This document shows, in pieces, positions 52,836-61,888 of a DNA stretch of 64,000 bases; the stretch's first letter is position 1, and each line of letters begins with the position of its first letter. The notes below the pieces were generated by a model. The model searched no databases. It had not been told where the DNA came from and saw only the letters and a list, made by a program, of their open reading frames with translations. A program made the position numbers and the translations under genes. The DNA lies in NCBI GenBank assembly GCA_964581465.1, contig CAZOOP010000007.1, positions 27,748 to 91,747 on the forward strand. Direction: 5' to 3'. Source of the DNA: WJMB01 sp964581465 (lineage in GTDB: Bacteria > RBG-13-66-14).

Positions 52836-52869
52836 TGAGCCATCGTCGACCACCGACTGGAGGATACCG

Positions 52870-53724
52870 TTGCGCTTCTTCGTCTCCGTGGACCTCGAGG
52901 GCACGGCGGGGCTGGTCAACTGGCCCCAGTTCAGCAGCCAGCGGAGCCTGGACCTGGATTTCGCCCGCCGCCAGGCCACCGCCGAGGTCGCCGCGGTGGT
53001 CGAGGGACTGCGCCGGGGCTGCGAAGATATGGGAGAGTCCCTCGAGGGGGTCGTCGTCGCCGACTCCCACGCCGAGAGCATCTACCTGCAACCCGAGAAC
53101 CTGCCCGGCGAGGTCGAGCTGATCCGCGGCTATCCGCGCCCGGACTACATGATGTCCGGCGTAACGGAGGGGCAGGCCTTCGCCTGCTTCATCGGCTATC
53201 ACAGCCGGGTGGGCGAGGCCGCCGCGCCGATGGACCACTCCTACTCCGGCGGCTCGGTTTACCGGCTGTTCCTCAACGAGGTCGAGATCGGCGAGCTGGA
53301 GATCAACGCGGCTCTGGCCACCGCCCGCAGCGTTCCCGTCGGGTTGGTCTCCGGCGACGACGTCTTCGAGGCCCAGGTTCGGTCGAGTCTGGGTGACGGC
53401 GTCGAGTTCGTGCGCACCAAGCGCGGCCTGGGGCATTTCTCCGCCGCCGTGCGCCATCCCGAAATCGTCCTGGAAGAGCTGGAACGGGCCGCCCGACGAG
53501 CCGTCGCGCGTCGCGGCGAGCTGCCCCGCTACGAAGTCGCAGAGCCCTGCGAACTGCGAGTCGAGCTGGTCCACACCCTGGCCGCCGACCTGGCCGCCTA
53601 CTACCCCTGCTTCGAGCGCCACGGTGGGCGAACGATCCTGATCCGCGGCGCCGTCGAGGACTGCTACCGAGCCTACCTGGGCCTGCTGGTGACGGCCGCC
53701 GTCGCCGGGCGGATGAGGAGCTAG
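52870..53724 (+). CDS. dppA: D-aminopeptidase, family M55 (DppA)
   Basis: 284 aa zinc peptidase that forms ring-shaped oligomers and cleaves D-Ala-containing peptides. Ligand motifs present: SVDLEG (D8, E10), VADSHAES, the GYHSR histidine and INAA glutamate region (GELEINAAL). Also MDHSYSG and VRTKRGLGHFSA are family-typical. TTG 52870 is the start: GGAGG sits six bases upstream and no other start fits. The next gene begins directly after its stop. Peptidoglycan peptide recycling is the likely role. Confidence 0.92.
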   Translation: MRFFVSVDLEGTAGLVNWPQFSSQRSLDLDFARRQATAEVAAVVEGLRRGCEDMGESLEGVVVADSHAESIYLQPENLPGEVELIRGYPRPDYMMSGVTEGQAFACFIGYHSRVGEAAAPMDHSYSGGSVYRLFLNEVEIGELEINAALATARSVPVGLVSGDDVFEAQVRSSLGDGVEFVRTKRGLGHFSAAVRHPEIVLEELERAARRAVARRGELPRYEVAEPCELRVELVHTLAADLAAYYPCFERHGGRTILIRGAVEDCYRAYLGLLVTAAVAGRMRS

Positions 53725-54903
53725 ATGAGCTGGCGCTATCTGGTTTTACCCTTCAGCCTGCTGGCGGTCATTGCCGCCGCTCTGATTCTCGTCGTCAACA
53801 GTAACGGATGCGAACAGGAATCGGAGCCCGACGCCCTGCACCGCCCCGAGCCCACCCCCGAAGAAATGACCGCCTGGGCCTGCGCCGGGGGCGACTGGAC
53901 CCATCGCTCCGCCTGGTCCTTCGACTACAGCGGCCAACCTATTGAGCTCTGGCGCTACGAGCTGGGTCAGCGCAGTCTGGCCGAGCCCGTCGCCGCCGGT
54001 GGACTGGTCTTTCTCGCCGGCGAGTCCGGCGCGGTGGCCGCCTTGGACGCCGCGACCGGCCAGGCCCGCTGGACCGCCGAACTCGACGGACCGGTCCGCG
54101 GCGCCCCGGCCGTCGACGACGAACGGGTCTACCTGACACTCGGTCGCGGCGGCGTAGCTGCCCTCGACCTCGCCGACGGAGCGACCGTCTGGCGCACCAA
54201 ACTCCCCGACAACGCCGACGTCGGCCCCGTGCCCTACGGCAACCTGCTCTACCAAGCCGACGAGTCCGGCGCCCTCTCCGCTTTGGACCGCCTGACCGGC
54301 GAGCTCATCTGGCGCGTCGAAACCGGTGCGCCCCTGCTCAGCCTGCCCGCCGTCGACGCCGAGCGAGTCTACATCGCCGACCAGGCCGGCGTCGTCATCG
54401 CCCTGGGTCGTTCCGACGGCGCCGAGCACTGGCGCGTTCAACTGGAGAGTGGGGCCTACGGCGGCGTCACCCTGGGCGACCAAACCCTCCACGTAGCCGT
54501 GCGCAGCGGCCAGTTGGCCGCCTTGCGCTGCTCCGACGGCTCGCTGGCCGCTCAGACCGACGTCGGTCACCCCCCCGTCGGCGCCCCCGCCTTCCGTAAC
54601 GGCGAACTGATCCTGGCCTCCGATCAGGCCCGCCTCTTCCGCATCGACGCCGCCGAGATGGTCGGACGCTGGGAGGCCAAGCTGGGCGACTACCCGGGCG
54701 GAGGACCGGTCATCGCCGGGGAAGCCGTGATCTGCCCCACCTGGTTCGGCCGGCTGCGGGCGTACAACCTCGCCGACGGTGAAGCCGTCTGGACAATCGA
54801 GAGTCCCGGCGCCTTCTGCGACGCCCGACCGACCCTGGACGACGCCGGCCGCCTCCATGTCCTGCACCAGGACGGCACCCTGATTTGCTACGGTTACAAA
54901 TAG
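53725..54903 (+). CDS. PQQ-type beta-propeller repeat protein (BamB-like fold)
   Basis: 392 aa. One N-terminal hydrophobic helix (about 5-25), then a linker containing a Cys (SNGCEQES; a poor lipobox, so a membrane anchor or lipoprotein). It is followed by seven to eight tryptophan-docking propeller blades with the recurrent pattern ALDAATGQARW, ALDLADGATVW, ALDRLTGELIW, ALGRSDGAEHW, YNLADGEAVW. It probably folds as an eight-bladed propeller acting as a periplasmic scaffold. Cofactor binding cannot be inferred. The ATG follows the dppA stop with no gap, with GAGGAG in the dppA tail. Nested palindrome 3 starts 20 nt after its stop. Confidence 0.85.
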   Translation: MSWRYLVLPFSLLAVIAAALILVVNSNGCEQESEPDALHRPEPTPEEMTAWACAGGDWTHRSAWSFDYSGQPIELWRYELGQRSLAEPVAAGGLVFLAGESGAVAALDAATGQARWTAELDGPVRGAPAVDDERVYLTLGRGGVAALDLADGATVWRTKLPDNADVGPVPYGNLLYQADESGALSALDRLTGELIWRVETGAPLLSLPAVDAERVYIADQAGVVIALGRSDGAEHWRVQLESGAYGGVTLGDQTLHVAVRSGQLAALRCSDGSLAAQTDVGHPPVGAPAFRNGELILASDQARLFRIDAAEMVGRWEAKLGDYPGGGPVIAGEAVICPTWFGRLRAYNLADGEAVWTIESPGAFCDARPTLDDAGRLHVLHQDGTLICYGYK

Positions 54904-54923
54904 GCGGGCAGCGCACTCCGGGA

Positions 54924-55101
54924 ACCTTTGCCGAACCGCCCCAGACCCGTCGAAACCCACCGGCTTATCCACGGCGAGGCTTTGGCACGTTTCTTGCGGA
55001 ATCCGGGGGTCTTGCGGCGAAATCCGTCTCGCCCCGCTGCAAGAAACGTGCCAAAGCCGGTCCGGGGTTGTGCGCTTAGATTGATGCGGTTCGGCAAAGG
55101 T
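54924..55101. repeat. Nested palindrome with sigma-54-like arms, copy 3
   Basis: Inner arms 54978-54997 and 55039-55058 (20 bp, loop 41 nt, one adjoining G-T pair). Outer arms 54924-54939 (ACCTTTGCCGAACCGC) and 55086-55101 are perfectly complementary and can extend by GGG/CCC past one bulged A. It lies just 3' of the propeller gene. Confidence 0.85.
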
Positions 55102-55254
55102 CCCGCGAACCCGGCGGGCCGTAGTAAACGCCCGAGGGCATTGAGCACCTCCGCCGCTCGGAAGCCCGGAAACCGAACCGGGAGCAGTGACTGTTCATAC
55201 TCGTTCACAAAAGGACTCGACTCGACGCGGCAGTCAGCGTACATAAATACTTAA

Positions 55255-55591
55255 GGATTATCACTCGTTTTTGGACCGGCGCTTCTCGCTAATAGATTGC
55301 CGTTAAATATACATTATGGTTTTAATAGCTGCCATTGTCAAGCTATCGATCTGTGTCAAGAAAGCTCGCCTTGCAGTTTGTGCTGCTGGAAGTCGGAGGG
55401 TTTTTGACTCGCTCAAGCTCGTGGAAGCTGTGAGTGAATGATCTGCTAACATATCTTTATTGCTTGCTTTAGCACTACAATATGTTATCCGACTTCAAAA
55501 TTCGGGGCCAGGTTCTAGCGTTAATCACAGTCCCCTCTCCGACGCAGCTCCGTATCTATTACAAATGCTGGTCCAGTTTCTTATGAAGACC
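55255..55591 (+). repeat. R2 element, forward copy upstream of cdd
   Basis: AGGATTATCACTCG then TTTTTGGACCGGCGCTTCTC and GCTAATAGATTGCCG at the left. The right end (TCCAGTTTCTTATGAAGACC) is diverged. It ends 45 nt before the cdd start and so forms its upstream region. Confidence 0.65.
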
Positions 55592-55635
55592 ACATGTTAT
55601 AAACCGTTGAAACAGGATACAAACAGGATAGATAA

Positions 55636-56040
55636 ATGATTGATCCCCACCGGGTCGAAGAGCTCCTCGAACGTGCCGTCCGCGTCCGCCGCCGGGCCTA
55701 CTGCCCTTACTCGGGCTTCTCCGTGGGCGCCAGCGTTTTGACCGACGACGGCCGCTTCTTCGATGGTGTCAACGTCGAGAACGCCGCCCTGGGTCCCACG
55801 ATCTGCGCCGAACGGGCGGCGGTGGCCTGCGCGGTGGCCGCCGGGGCGCGTAAACTCGTCGCCTGCGCCGTCGTCGGCGGCCCGCGTGAAGCCGATCCGC
55901 GGGCGATCCGGCCTTGCGGCACCTGCCGTCAGGTGCTCCACGAGCTTGGCGGAGGGGAACTTATGGTCTATACTGTCGGTGTTGGGGGCAGGAGGTTGGC
56001 CGAGCTGCTGCCCCAGGCCTTCGACGGCGGGAGCCTGTGA
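55636..56040 (+). CDS. cdd: Cytidine deaminase
   Basis: 134 aa homotetrameric-type cytidine deaminase of pyrimidine salvage. Zinc and catalytic motifs: YCPYSGFSVGA, NVENAALGPTICAERAA (Cys and catalytic Glu in CAE), and RPCGTCRQVLHEL (two Cys ligands). Only a weak AGGA lies before the ATG. The R2 element directly upstream means its promoter would lie in or next to repeat DNA. The stop is 131 nt before the ECF sigma start. Confidence 0.95.
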   Translation: MIDPHRVEELLERAVRVRRRAYCPYSGFSVGASVLTDDGRFFDGVNVENAALGPTICAERAAVACAVAAGARKLVACAVVGGPREADPRAIRPCGTCRQVLHELGGGELMVYTVGVGGRRLAELLPQAFDGGSL

Positions 56041-56170
56041 GAATTCACCGCCGGGAACCGACTCGAGCCCCGGGACGTATTACAAGATGAAGGACGACAA
56101 CGCAAAGAACCCCGCGCGGAACTCAGGGGACGCAATTGACGGGTGCTCCGTTCGACAAAAGGGGGACACC

Positions 56171-56746
56171 TTGCAACGCACCGTCACATTGAGCGCCGAC
56201 GAACGCGACGCCTACGAAAGCTTCGTCGAGGAGCACAGCCAAGAGGTCTTCAACATCGCCATGGTGCTCACCGGCGATTACCACAAGGCCAGCGAGCTGG
56301 CCCAGGAAGCCTTTCTCAAGCTATACCGCTCGCTGAAGCATTTCGATCCGAGCCGCTCGCTGCGCAACTGGCTCTTCACCGTGTTGAAGAACCTCTACAT
56401 CGACTCCTGGCGGCGGGCCAACCGGATGAAGACCACCTCAATCGACGAGCCGATCCACCTGGGCGGCGGATCGACGGTACCCTTCCAGCTCGAGAGCGAC
56501 GTGGCCGATCCCGAGCAGCGCACCGGCTCGCGCGAGGTCGCCCGCATCGTCCGCGAGGCCATCAGCAAACTGCCCAGCAAGTACGCCATGGCCGTGGCCC
56601 TATGCGACCTGGAGGGCTTGACCTACGAAGAGATCAGCGAGGTGATGGACTGCTCCATCGGCACGGTCCGCTCGCGCATCCACCGCGGTCGCAAGCTGTT
56701 GCGCCAGCGCCTGGAGCACCTGGCTCCCCAACTGATGGGCGGCTAG
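56171..56746 (+). CDS. ECF (sigma-24 type) RNA polymerase sigma factor
   Basis: About 191 aa. Region 2 (FVEEHSQEVFNIAMVLTGDYHKASELAQEAFLKLYRSLKHFD, then RNWLFTVLKNLYIDSWRR) and region 4 (ISKLPSKYAMAVALCDLEGLTYEEISEVMDCSIGTVRSRIHRGRKLL) are intact, joined by a short linker. I prefer TTG 56171 because AAGGGGGA is six bases upstream; an in-frame ATG at 56087 would add 28 polar residues. It is followed by a 53-codon gene and a zinc-finger anti-sigma gene, the typical partner arrangement. Confidence 0.88.
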   Translation: MQRTVTLSADERDAYESFVEEHSQEVFNIAMVLTGDYHKASELAQEAFLKLYRSLKHFDPSRSLRNWLFTVLKNLYIDSWRRANRMKTTSIDEPIHLGGGSTVPFQLESDVADPEQRTGSREVARIVREAISKLPSKYAMAVALCDLEGLTYEEISEVMDCSIGTVRSRIHRGRKLLRQRLEHLAPQLMGG

Positions 56747-56889
56747 GAACGGGCGGTTGGACCTCGGCGGGCATCGACGTAATTCAAGCCGTCGAGAAAA
56801 CGCGACCCGGCAGCAATCGTATTACAGAATCAAGACCGACAAATTGAGAACGACCACCATAACCAAATCCATATCCAGGAGGGTGAATC

Positions 56890-57051
56890 ATGAATCAAGA
56901 CCAGGAGCCGTCGGGCTCAGGGGGAAGAAACGAATCCGTCGGCGAGGCGGCCAAAAAGAAATCCCGCTACCGGCTAAGCCGCGTCTACCTCAAGCAGTTG
57001 AACCACCTGCTCACACACGACGTCGACAAGAAGAATCCCGGGAAGAGCTGA
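56890..57051 (+). CDS. Small basic protein, 53 aa, between ECF sigma and anti-sigma genes
   Basis: Begins MNQDQEPSGSGGRNESV and continues with a Lys/Arg/Leu-rich helix (KKKSRYRLSRVYLKQLNHLL). A strong GGAGG site lies seven bases before the ATG. It was not captured by a longer reading frame. No family is recognised. The N-terminal half is polar and probably disordered; the C-terminal half is an amphipathic helix that could bind nucleic acid, membrane or a protein partner. Its position between sigma and anti-sigma genes suggests a role in the same signalling unit, but that is inference. Confidence 0.6.
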   Translation: MNQDQEPSGSGGRNESVGEAAKKKSRYRLSRVYLKQLNHLLTHDVDKKNPGKS

Positions 57052-57559
57052 CGACGCCGAACTCTCGACAAGCGCACTGATAATACTGTCGCTTTCTGTT
57101 CACCGCCGTCATCCTTGCCGTCTACGTGAATGTGACTCCAGGGCCGGCCGGTACTCCGCAAGATGAATGAGGTACAACTCAACGCATGCCGGTAACGGGT
57201 CTACACGCCGGCGCAATTGCGGATCAGTCACATTCGTTTTAAGGTTCAACCGGGCGTATCCGACTCGTCAAGAATCCCTTCATCTCCAATTGAAACAAGC
57301 ATTTCCAAGAGATAAGCTTCTTAATTATTATCAAGCCGTTTACCACCAGCTTCAATGAGTGCTCCAAAGCCTTTCGCAGCGACCCCTTTCAGCCGTCATC
57401 CTGCAACCAAAACGCGCGTTACGGCGTATCAATGGCAGATTCCCAAGCGCACCGAAACCGACGGCCGGAAGATTCAGGATTGGCCCTTTGAACTCTCAAC
57501 CGACACCACACGAAGACGGCATCGGGTCCACCGGACCCCAACCACCGCGGGAGTGCGGC
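57052..57559. other. Gap between the 53-aa gene and the anti-sigma gene
   Basis: No supported gene. It contains a perfect 10-bp inverted repeat GAATGTGACT (57128-57137) / AGTCACATTC (57226-57235) spanning about 88 nt and followed by GTTTT, which could be a large attenuator or a structured RNA. Confidence 0.45.
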
Positions 57560-58390
57560 GTGAACTGCTGGCGTATCAAGAAGCTGCTCTCAGCTTACGT
57601 CGACGACGAACTGAGCTCCGCCGAGAAAGCCCAGGTGACCCAGCACCTGGACGCCTGCCCGGCCTGCCGTGGCGAGCTAGCCCAGTACCGGCTGCTCAAG
57701 GACGCCCTGGGGGGCATGCAGCAGCCTCTGCCCGACGGTTTCACCGCCCGGGTGATGTCCCGCACCCGACTGATCGGCCGACAGCGCGAACCGGGTGAAA
57801 CCCGGAGCTGGTCCCGCTCGGGCAGTTGGCGCTACGCCCTGGCCAGCCTGGGCGTGGCCGGAGTGACCCTGGTCGCCCTGCTACTGGGCTTCAACTCTTC
57901 GGGCGAGACCCCCGGTTACCACACTGGCTCCGCCCCGACGCTGGCCGGATTCGATAATCCCGACCTGCTTGACGGCGACGAGAAGAAGATCAACCCAGAA
58001 ATCCCGGGCGGCTACGACGAGAGCGACCCGCAGCCCGAGCACTACCTAGCCGACCATCTGGCCAACTCCGAGATCCAAACGGCCACCAGTCAGGATCTCT
58101 CCCGCCACGTGATCGCCAACGAAGCCCTCTCCCGCGAGGCCGAACAGGCCGCTGCTCCTAAAGCCGAGTACAGCTCGGACATCACCTTCTCCATGGTCTC
58201 CAGCAGCGCCTCCCGTCCGCTGGGAGCCGACGTCGCCGGACTGCCCACCCTGCCCGTCGACGCCGACAGCGAGGCCGGCGCGGCGTCCCTCGGTCTGCTC
58301 GCCGATGAGACGGATGCCGATTCGGACATCGAAGCAGCCGAAGAAGAGCCAGCCGAGGGCCGTTTCAGCGAAAACGACGACATCGAGTAG
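57560..58390 (+). CDS. Zinc-finger anti-sigma factor (zf-HC2), membrane-anchored
   Basis: 276 aa from GTG 57560 (GGGAG six bases upstream). The cytoplasmic N-terminal anti-sigma domain has CWRIKKLLSAYVDDELSSAE and the HLDACPACRGEL zinc motif (H-x3-C-x2-C). A single transmembrane helix (about 95-115, YALASLGVAGVTLVALLLGF) is followed by a long acidic, Ser/Asp/Glu-rich extracytoplasmic domain. It should sequester the ECF sigma at 56171 and release it on an envelope signal, by analogy with RsrA/ChrR/RseA-type systems. The upstream in-frame extension (57359) has no ribosome site. Confidence 0.87.
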   Translation: MNCWRIKKLLSAYVDDELSSAEKAQVTQHLDACPACRGELAQYRLLKDALGGMQQPLPDGFTARVMSRTRLIGRQREPGETRSWSRSGSWRYALASLGVAGVTLVALLLGFNSSGETPGYHTGSAPTLAGFDNPDLLDGDEKKINPEIPGGYDESDPQPEHYLADHLANSEIQTATSQDLSRHVIANEALSREAEQAAAPKAEYSSDITFSMVSSSASRPLGADVAGLPTLPVDADSEAGAASLGLLADETDADSDIEAAEEEPAEGRFSENDDIE

Positions 58391-58414
58391 CTTCACGCTA
58401 CCATCAATAAGCCA

Positions 58415-58440
58415 GGGGACGGCCGCGGCCGTCCCCGTTT
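58415..58440 (+). terminator. Terminator after the anti-sigma gene
   Basis: GGGGACGGCC (58415-58424) and GGCCGTCCCC (58427-58436) form a 10-bp stem; GTTTT follows. Confidence 0.8.
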
Positions 58441-58464
58441 TCCAGCCTCCGCGTAATCCTCTGT

Positions 58465-58770
58465 AAGATTATCACAATAAAGCGCTGCAAAATCAGCAAC
58501 CATTGAAAACCGCTTAATAGTAAATGTTCGTGTTATTCGCTTTGCCAACAGCGTCAACGCGGGGAGGCAGTTGTGGGGTAACCGTTGCCTTGAAAAACAG
58601 CACCCGCTTCTGGATTGTCCTCCGGCAGTTGCAGCTTCCCGGCCGACTGGATCGCCGCTCTTCCAACCTGTTGCCTTCTTAAGTAATCGAGCTTGAGACC
58701 ACAAGTCCATCATAAGGATAATGGCGGCTTGTTGAGCAAAATAGGACTGTCTGACGATTTGTTAACGGCA
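58465..58770 (-). repeat. R2 element, truncated reverse copy
   Basis: Left end AGATTATCACAA; the right part GGACTGTCTGACGATTTGTT resembles the R2 left-end block in reverse. It is interrupted by R1 at 58775. Confidence 0.5.
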
Positions 58771-58774
58771 TCAA

Positions 58775-59099
58775 GGAACGTGTTCGGACCAAACCGGGAT
58801 GATTGGGAGCGGCTTGCCTGGCCGTTATTCTCTACTCGGATATGCTTCGCTTTTGTTCATTAATTCATTCAGCATTCCCTTAATACTTGTTATTATGACA
58901 TTTATAAGTCAGAGGCGATCTGCTGTCGGAGCATATGCAAGTGCCTTATGCATGTGCTCTGGTATCTGGGTTCGCTAAGGATCAGGCCCGTGTTGGTTAC
59001 TACTGTTTCCGCCCTTTTTGTGACAGGTATCATAAGATTATAAACTCTATTATCAACAGGATAGAATCACGAGCAGATATTGTCTGAGCATACGATACC
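58775..59099 (+). repeat. R1 dispersed repeat, copy 5
   Basis: GGAACGTGTTCGGACCAAAC start, ACTTGTTATTATGACATTTA internal, TATCAACAGGATAGAATCAC near the end. Confidence 0.72.
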
Positions 59100-59109
59100 T
59101 TGCTTATTA

Positions 59110-59327
59110 TTGCTACTGGAAACAGGAAACTGCTGGACCCACTCACAGGTTTTTTCGAGGCTGATAGTGGGTGACATGCCAATAGCAGTCAATCGCTTGA
59201 ATCAGAACCTATAGTAGCTGGCCGGCCTCACGAGCCGGCGCCGTACGTCGAGTACTTTTTCATAGCTCCATCCCAGATGAAGCTATCCAGGTTACCAATG
59301 CTTGTCCAGTATCTTGTGATGATCCCT
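59110..59327 (+). repeat. R2 element, right part, forward
   Basis: Shares CGAGTACTTTTTCATAGCTC, CCAATGCTTGTCCAGTATCT and the terminus GTGATGATCCC with other copies. It completes a reverse R2 - R1 - forward R2 arrangement like that at 22.8-23.6 kb. Confidence 0.65.
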
Positions 59328-59401
59328 AACATTATAATCGCCTCTCCGGTTACACCATTGCGATCATCCCCGGCTTCGAACTGGAATGCGCCCGCCGGGG
59401 C

Positions 59402-59410
59402 TGCTATACT
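59402..59410 (+). promoter_or_regulatory. Extended -10 of the LolA-like gene
   Basis: TGCTATACT (TATACT at 59405-59410), 45 nt before ATG 59455. Confidence 0.6.
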
Positions 59411-59454
59411 GGGCTAAGCGTCATTCCGACCGTTTGTGGAAAGGAGTACCCGTG

Positions 59455-60198
59455 ATGAACAAGCTCGTCCTCCCCGCGCTGCTGCTCGCCCTGACGCTCC
59501 CCGTCGCCGCGATCACCGGCGAGGAAGTCATCGAGAAGGTCGACGCCACCTTTTCCACGCCCAACATGTGGAGCGTCGCCCAGCAGACCATCGTCACCCC
59601 GGAGGGGGAGACGCGCAACTTCACCATCGAAAGCTACGCCAAGGACGGCAGCCGCCTGCAGCTCAGCCGCTACATCAAGCCCGAAAGCGTGGCCGGTACC
59701 ACCTTCCTGGTTCTGGATTACGGCGACGACATCTGGACCTACTTCGCCGACACCGGCCGGACCCGGCAGATCGCCGCCAACGCCCGCCACCGCAGCGTGA
59801 TGGGCTCCAACATGACCTACGAGGACATGTCGCTGTCGGGCAACTACGCCGATAACTACTCCGCCGAGCTGCTGAGCTCCGCCGATTACTCCGGTGTCGA
59901 TTGCTACAAGGTCGAGCTGGTCCCCAGCTACTCCTACAGCTCCTACTCCAAGCTGGTGGCCTGGATCGACAAGTCCACCTGGGTGCCGCTGCGCATCGAC
60001 TACTACGACGAGACCGGCGAGGAGCTCAAGCGGATGCTGATGCGCGACATCCGGATGATCGACGACATCCCCACCCCGTACTACACCGAGGTCCGCGGCC
60101 TGCAGGACAACTCCGTGACCAAGATGACCATGCTCAACGTCCGCTACGACCTGGTCCTCGAGGAAAGCCTCTTCTCGACCTCCAGCCTGGGTCGCTAG
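59455..60198 (+). CDS. LolA-like outer membrane lipoprotein-sorting family protein
   Basis: 247 aa. Signal peptide NKLVLPALLLALTLPVAAI. The mature part starts TGEEVIEKVDATFS and adopts the LolA/LolB-like half-barrel seen in the PF17131-type family: SVAQQTIVTPEGETRNFTIESYAKDGSRLQ, TTFLVLDYGDDIWTYFADTGRTRQIAANARHRSVMGSNMTYEDM, VDCYKVELVPS, WIDKSTWVPLRIDYYDETGEELKRM. AAGGAG lies eight bases before the ATG. Such proteins often accompany RND/MMPL exporters and beta-barrels; here a beta-barrel gene follows after palindrome 4, but no exporter is present. Confidence 0.88.
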   Translation: MNKLVLPALLLALTLPVAAITGEEVIEKVDATFSTPNMWSVAQQTIVTPEGETRNFTIESYAKDGSRLQLSRYIKPESVAGTTFLVLDYGDDIWTYFADTGRTRQIAANARHRSVMGSNMTYEDMSLSGNYADNYSAELLSSADYSGVDCYKVELVPSYSYSSYSKLVAWIDKSTWVPLRIDYYDETGEELKRMLMRDIRMIDDIPTPYYTEVRGLQDNSVTKMTMLNVRYDLVLEESLFSTSSLGR

Positions 60199-60234
60199 AC
60201 GGAACGGCCCGAGCCTTGAGAATTCGACCGAACA

Positions 60235-60256
60235 CCGGGGAGCTTCAGCTCCCCGG
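60235..60256 (+). terminator. Terminator after the LolA-like gene
   Basis: CCGGGGAGC (60235-60243), loop TTCA, GCTCCCCGG (60248-60256), then TTCACTTCTC. Confidence 0.7.
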
Positions 60257-60331
60257 TTCACTTCTCGCCACGGCCTGGGCACTCCGGCGGGACCTTAACC
60301 TACCCCCACGCCCGACCGGCAACCGGTAACG

Positions 60332-60524
60332 CCGCCGGGACACCTTTGCCCGGCCTCCTCCCCACCGAAGCTTCCGGCTGGACCAGGGGGAGGCGTTGGC
60401 ACGTTTCTTGCGGAGTGCGGGGCGGGATCGCCCGAAAACCACCCCCGCCCTGCTGCAAGAAACGTGCCAACGCCGGGCGCGGGCGCGGGGCTTGGCCGGA
60501 GTATGGGCAAAGGTGTCCCGGCGG
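60332..60524. repeat. Nested palindrome with sigma-54-like arms, copy 4 (covarying)
   Basis: Inner arms 60392-60411 and 60455-60474. Compared with the other copies both arms carry a matched change (GGCGTT / AACGCC instead of GGCTTT / AAAGCC), so pairing is kept. Outer arms 60332-60351 and 60505-60524 form a 20-bp perfect stem (GCCGGGACACCTTTGCCC core). It lies between a terminator and the promoter of the beta-barrel gene. Confidence 0.88.
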
Positions 60525-60540
60525 TCCCCGCACCTTGCTA

Positions 60541-60570
60541 TTGACACGGTGCGGCGCCGGGCCGTAAGCT
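60541..60570 (+). promoter_or_regulatory. Promoter of the beta-barrel gene
   Basis: TTGACA (60541-60546), 18 nt, TAAGCT (60565-60570). GAGG lies about eight bases before ATG 60604. Confidence 0.65.
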
Positions 60571-60603
60571 CGACGAGCCACCGTACAATCCGAGGTCGAG
60601 CCA

Positions 60604-61887
60604 ATGCGCACCATCGCGGCCCTGCTGCTCTGTTTGATGCTATCGCCCCTCGCCGTCACAGCCGAGGACGACCTGCCGCCGATCTACGGCGGTGGTGGGG
60701 GTGACGACGACGGAGACGGGGATGGTGAAGTTGAAAGCGACGGCCTACCCTCGATCTACGGCGGCGGGGACGGCGAGTCGACCTCGGGGGGCGACGACTT
60801 CGACCTGGGCGCCCTCTTCGGCGAGGGGCTGGAGTTCATCGGCCGGTTGGACCTCTGGGGGCGTTATTACGCCACCCAGGAGGACGAGTTGGGCAGCTTC
60901 GCCGAGGCCCGCTTCGATCTCACCTCGCGCTCCGGGGCGACCAAGGTCGAGGTCAGCCTGCTGGCCCACGCCTTCACCGGCTACGATCTGCAGTACTCGG
61001 GCGGCGAGGAGCTGGATCTCGAGCTGGACCGGGCCAACGTCGGCTGGTACAACGACGACCTCGAGCTGACCCTGGGCAGACAGAAGCTGGCCCGGGGACC
61101 GGCCTACCTCTTTAACCCCTCCGACCTCTTCGTCAACGCCAGCTTCGTCGATCCCACCGTTGAGGATCCCGGCGTGGACGCGCTGACCGGCAGCCTGTTC
61201 TTCGGCCGCTTCAGCGGTGTCGCGGCGACCGTTGTACCCAGGCGCTACGCCGCCGACGGGACCTACGGTCTGCGGGTGTTCGGCAACCTGGCCGGTTTCG
61301 ACTGTTCGGCGGCCTACCACCACGTCGGTGACTACGCCCCCGGTGTACGCGATCACTTCCTCTCGTTCTGGCTAAACGGCGACGTGATCATTGGCGACTG
61401 GGACGGCCCCGGGCTGTGGTTGGAGCTGGGCTGGGACCTGCCCTACTCCGACGACCTCGAGGTCGAGTCGACCTGGCGGCTGGACGCCGGGATCGAGTAC
61501 ACCTTCGGTGAAGACCTCACCGCTCTGGTCGAGTACTACCACGACGAGGCCGGGGCGACGGAGTTCACCGACTACGACTGGCTGAGCCTGGCCACGGGCG
61601 ATGCGCTGGTGCTGGGTCGGGACTACCTCTTCGCCAGCCTGGATTTTGACTTGGCCTCGCTGATCACCGCCAACGCCCTGGGACTGGTCAACCTTTCCGA
61701 CGGCGGCGGCCTGGTCGGCCCCGGTGTGCGCTTCAACCTCTCCGACAACGTCAACGCCACCCTGGGCGGCTTCCTCTTCTTCGGTCCGACGGAGAGCGAG
61801 TTCGGCCACGAGGGGATCGAGTTGGGCGGCTTCACCGTTCCGGCCTACCCCCACCTGGCCTACCTGCGCGTCGAGGCGGCCTTCTAG
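60604..61887 (+). CDS. Outer-membrane beta-barrel protein with Gly/Asp-rich leader
   Basis: 427 aa. Signal peptide (about 1-20, ending AVTAED), then a low-complexity region with two LP-IYGGG motifs and Gly/Asp repeats (22-65), followed by a long barrel domain with alternating strands (FIGRLDLWGRYYATQ, FAEARFDLTSRSGATKVEVSLLAHAF, LELTLGRQKLARGPAYLFNPSDLF) and an aromatic C-terminus (YLRVEAAF). It resembles DUF1302/porin-like barrels paired with LolA-like proteins. The substrate is unknown. It is followed with 1 nt spacing by the SDR gene, so the two are co-transcribed. Confidence 0.8.
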   Translation: MRTIAALLLCLMLSPLAVTAEDDLPPIYGGGGGDDDGDGDGEVESDGLPSIYGGGDGESTSGGDDFDLGALFGEGLEFIGRLDLWGRYYATQEDELGSFAEARFDLTSRSGATKVEVSLLAHAFTGYDLQYSGGEELDLELDRANVGWYNDDLELTLGRQKLARGPAYLFNPSDLFVNASFVDPTVEDPGVDALTGSLFFGRFSGVAATVVPRRYAADGTYGLRVFGNLAGFDCSAAYHHVGDYAPGVRDHFLSFWLNGDVIIGDWDGPGLWLELGWDLPYSDDLEVESTWRLDAGIEYTFGEDLTALVEYYHDEAGATEFTDYDWLSLATGDALVLGRDYLFASLDFDLASLITANALGLVNLSDGGGLVGPGVRFNLSDNVNATLGGFLFFGPTESEFGHEGIELGGFTVPAYPHLAYLRVEAAF

Positions 61888-61888
61888 G

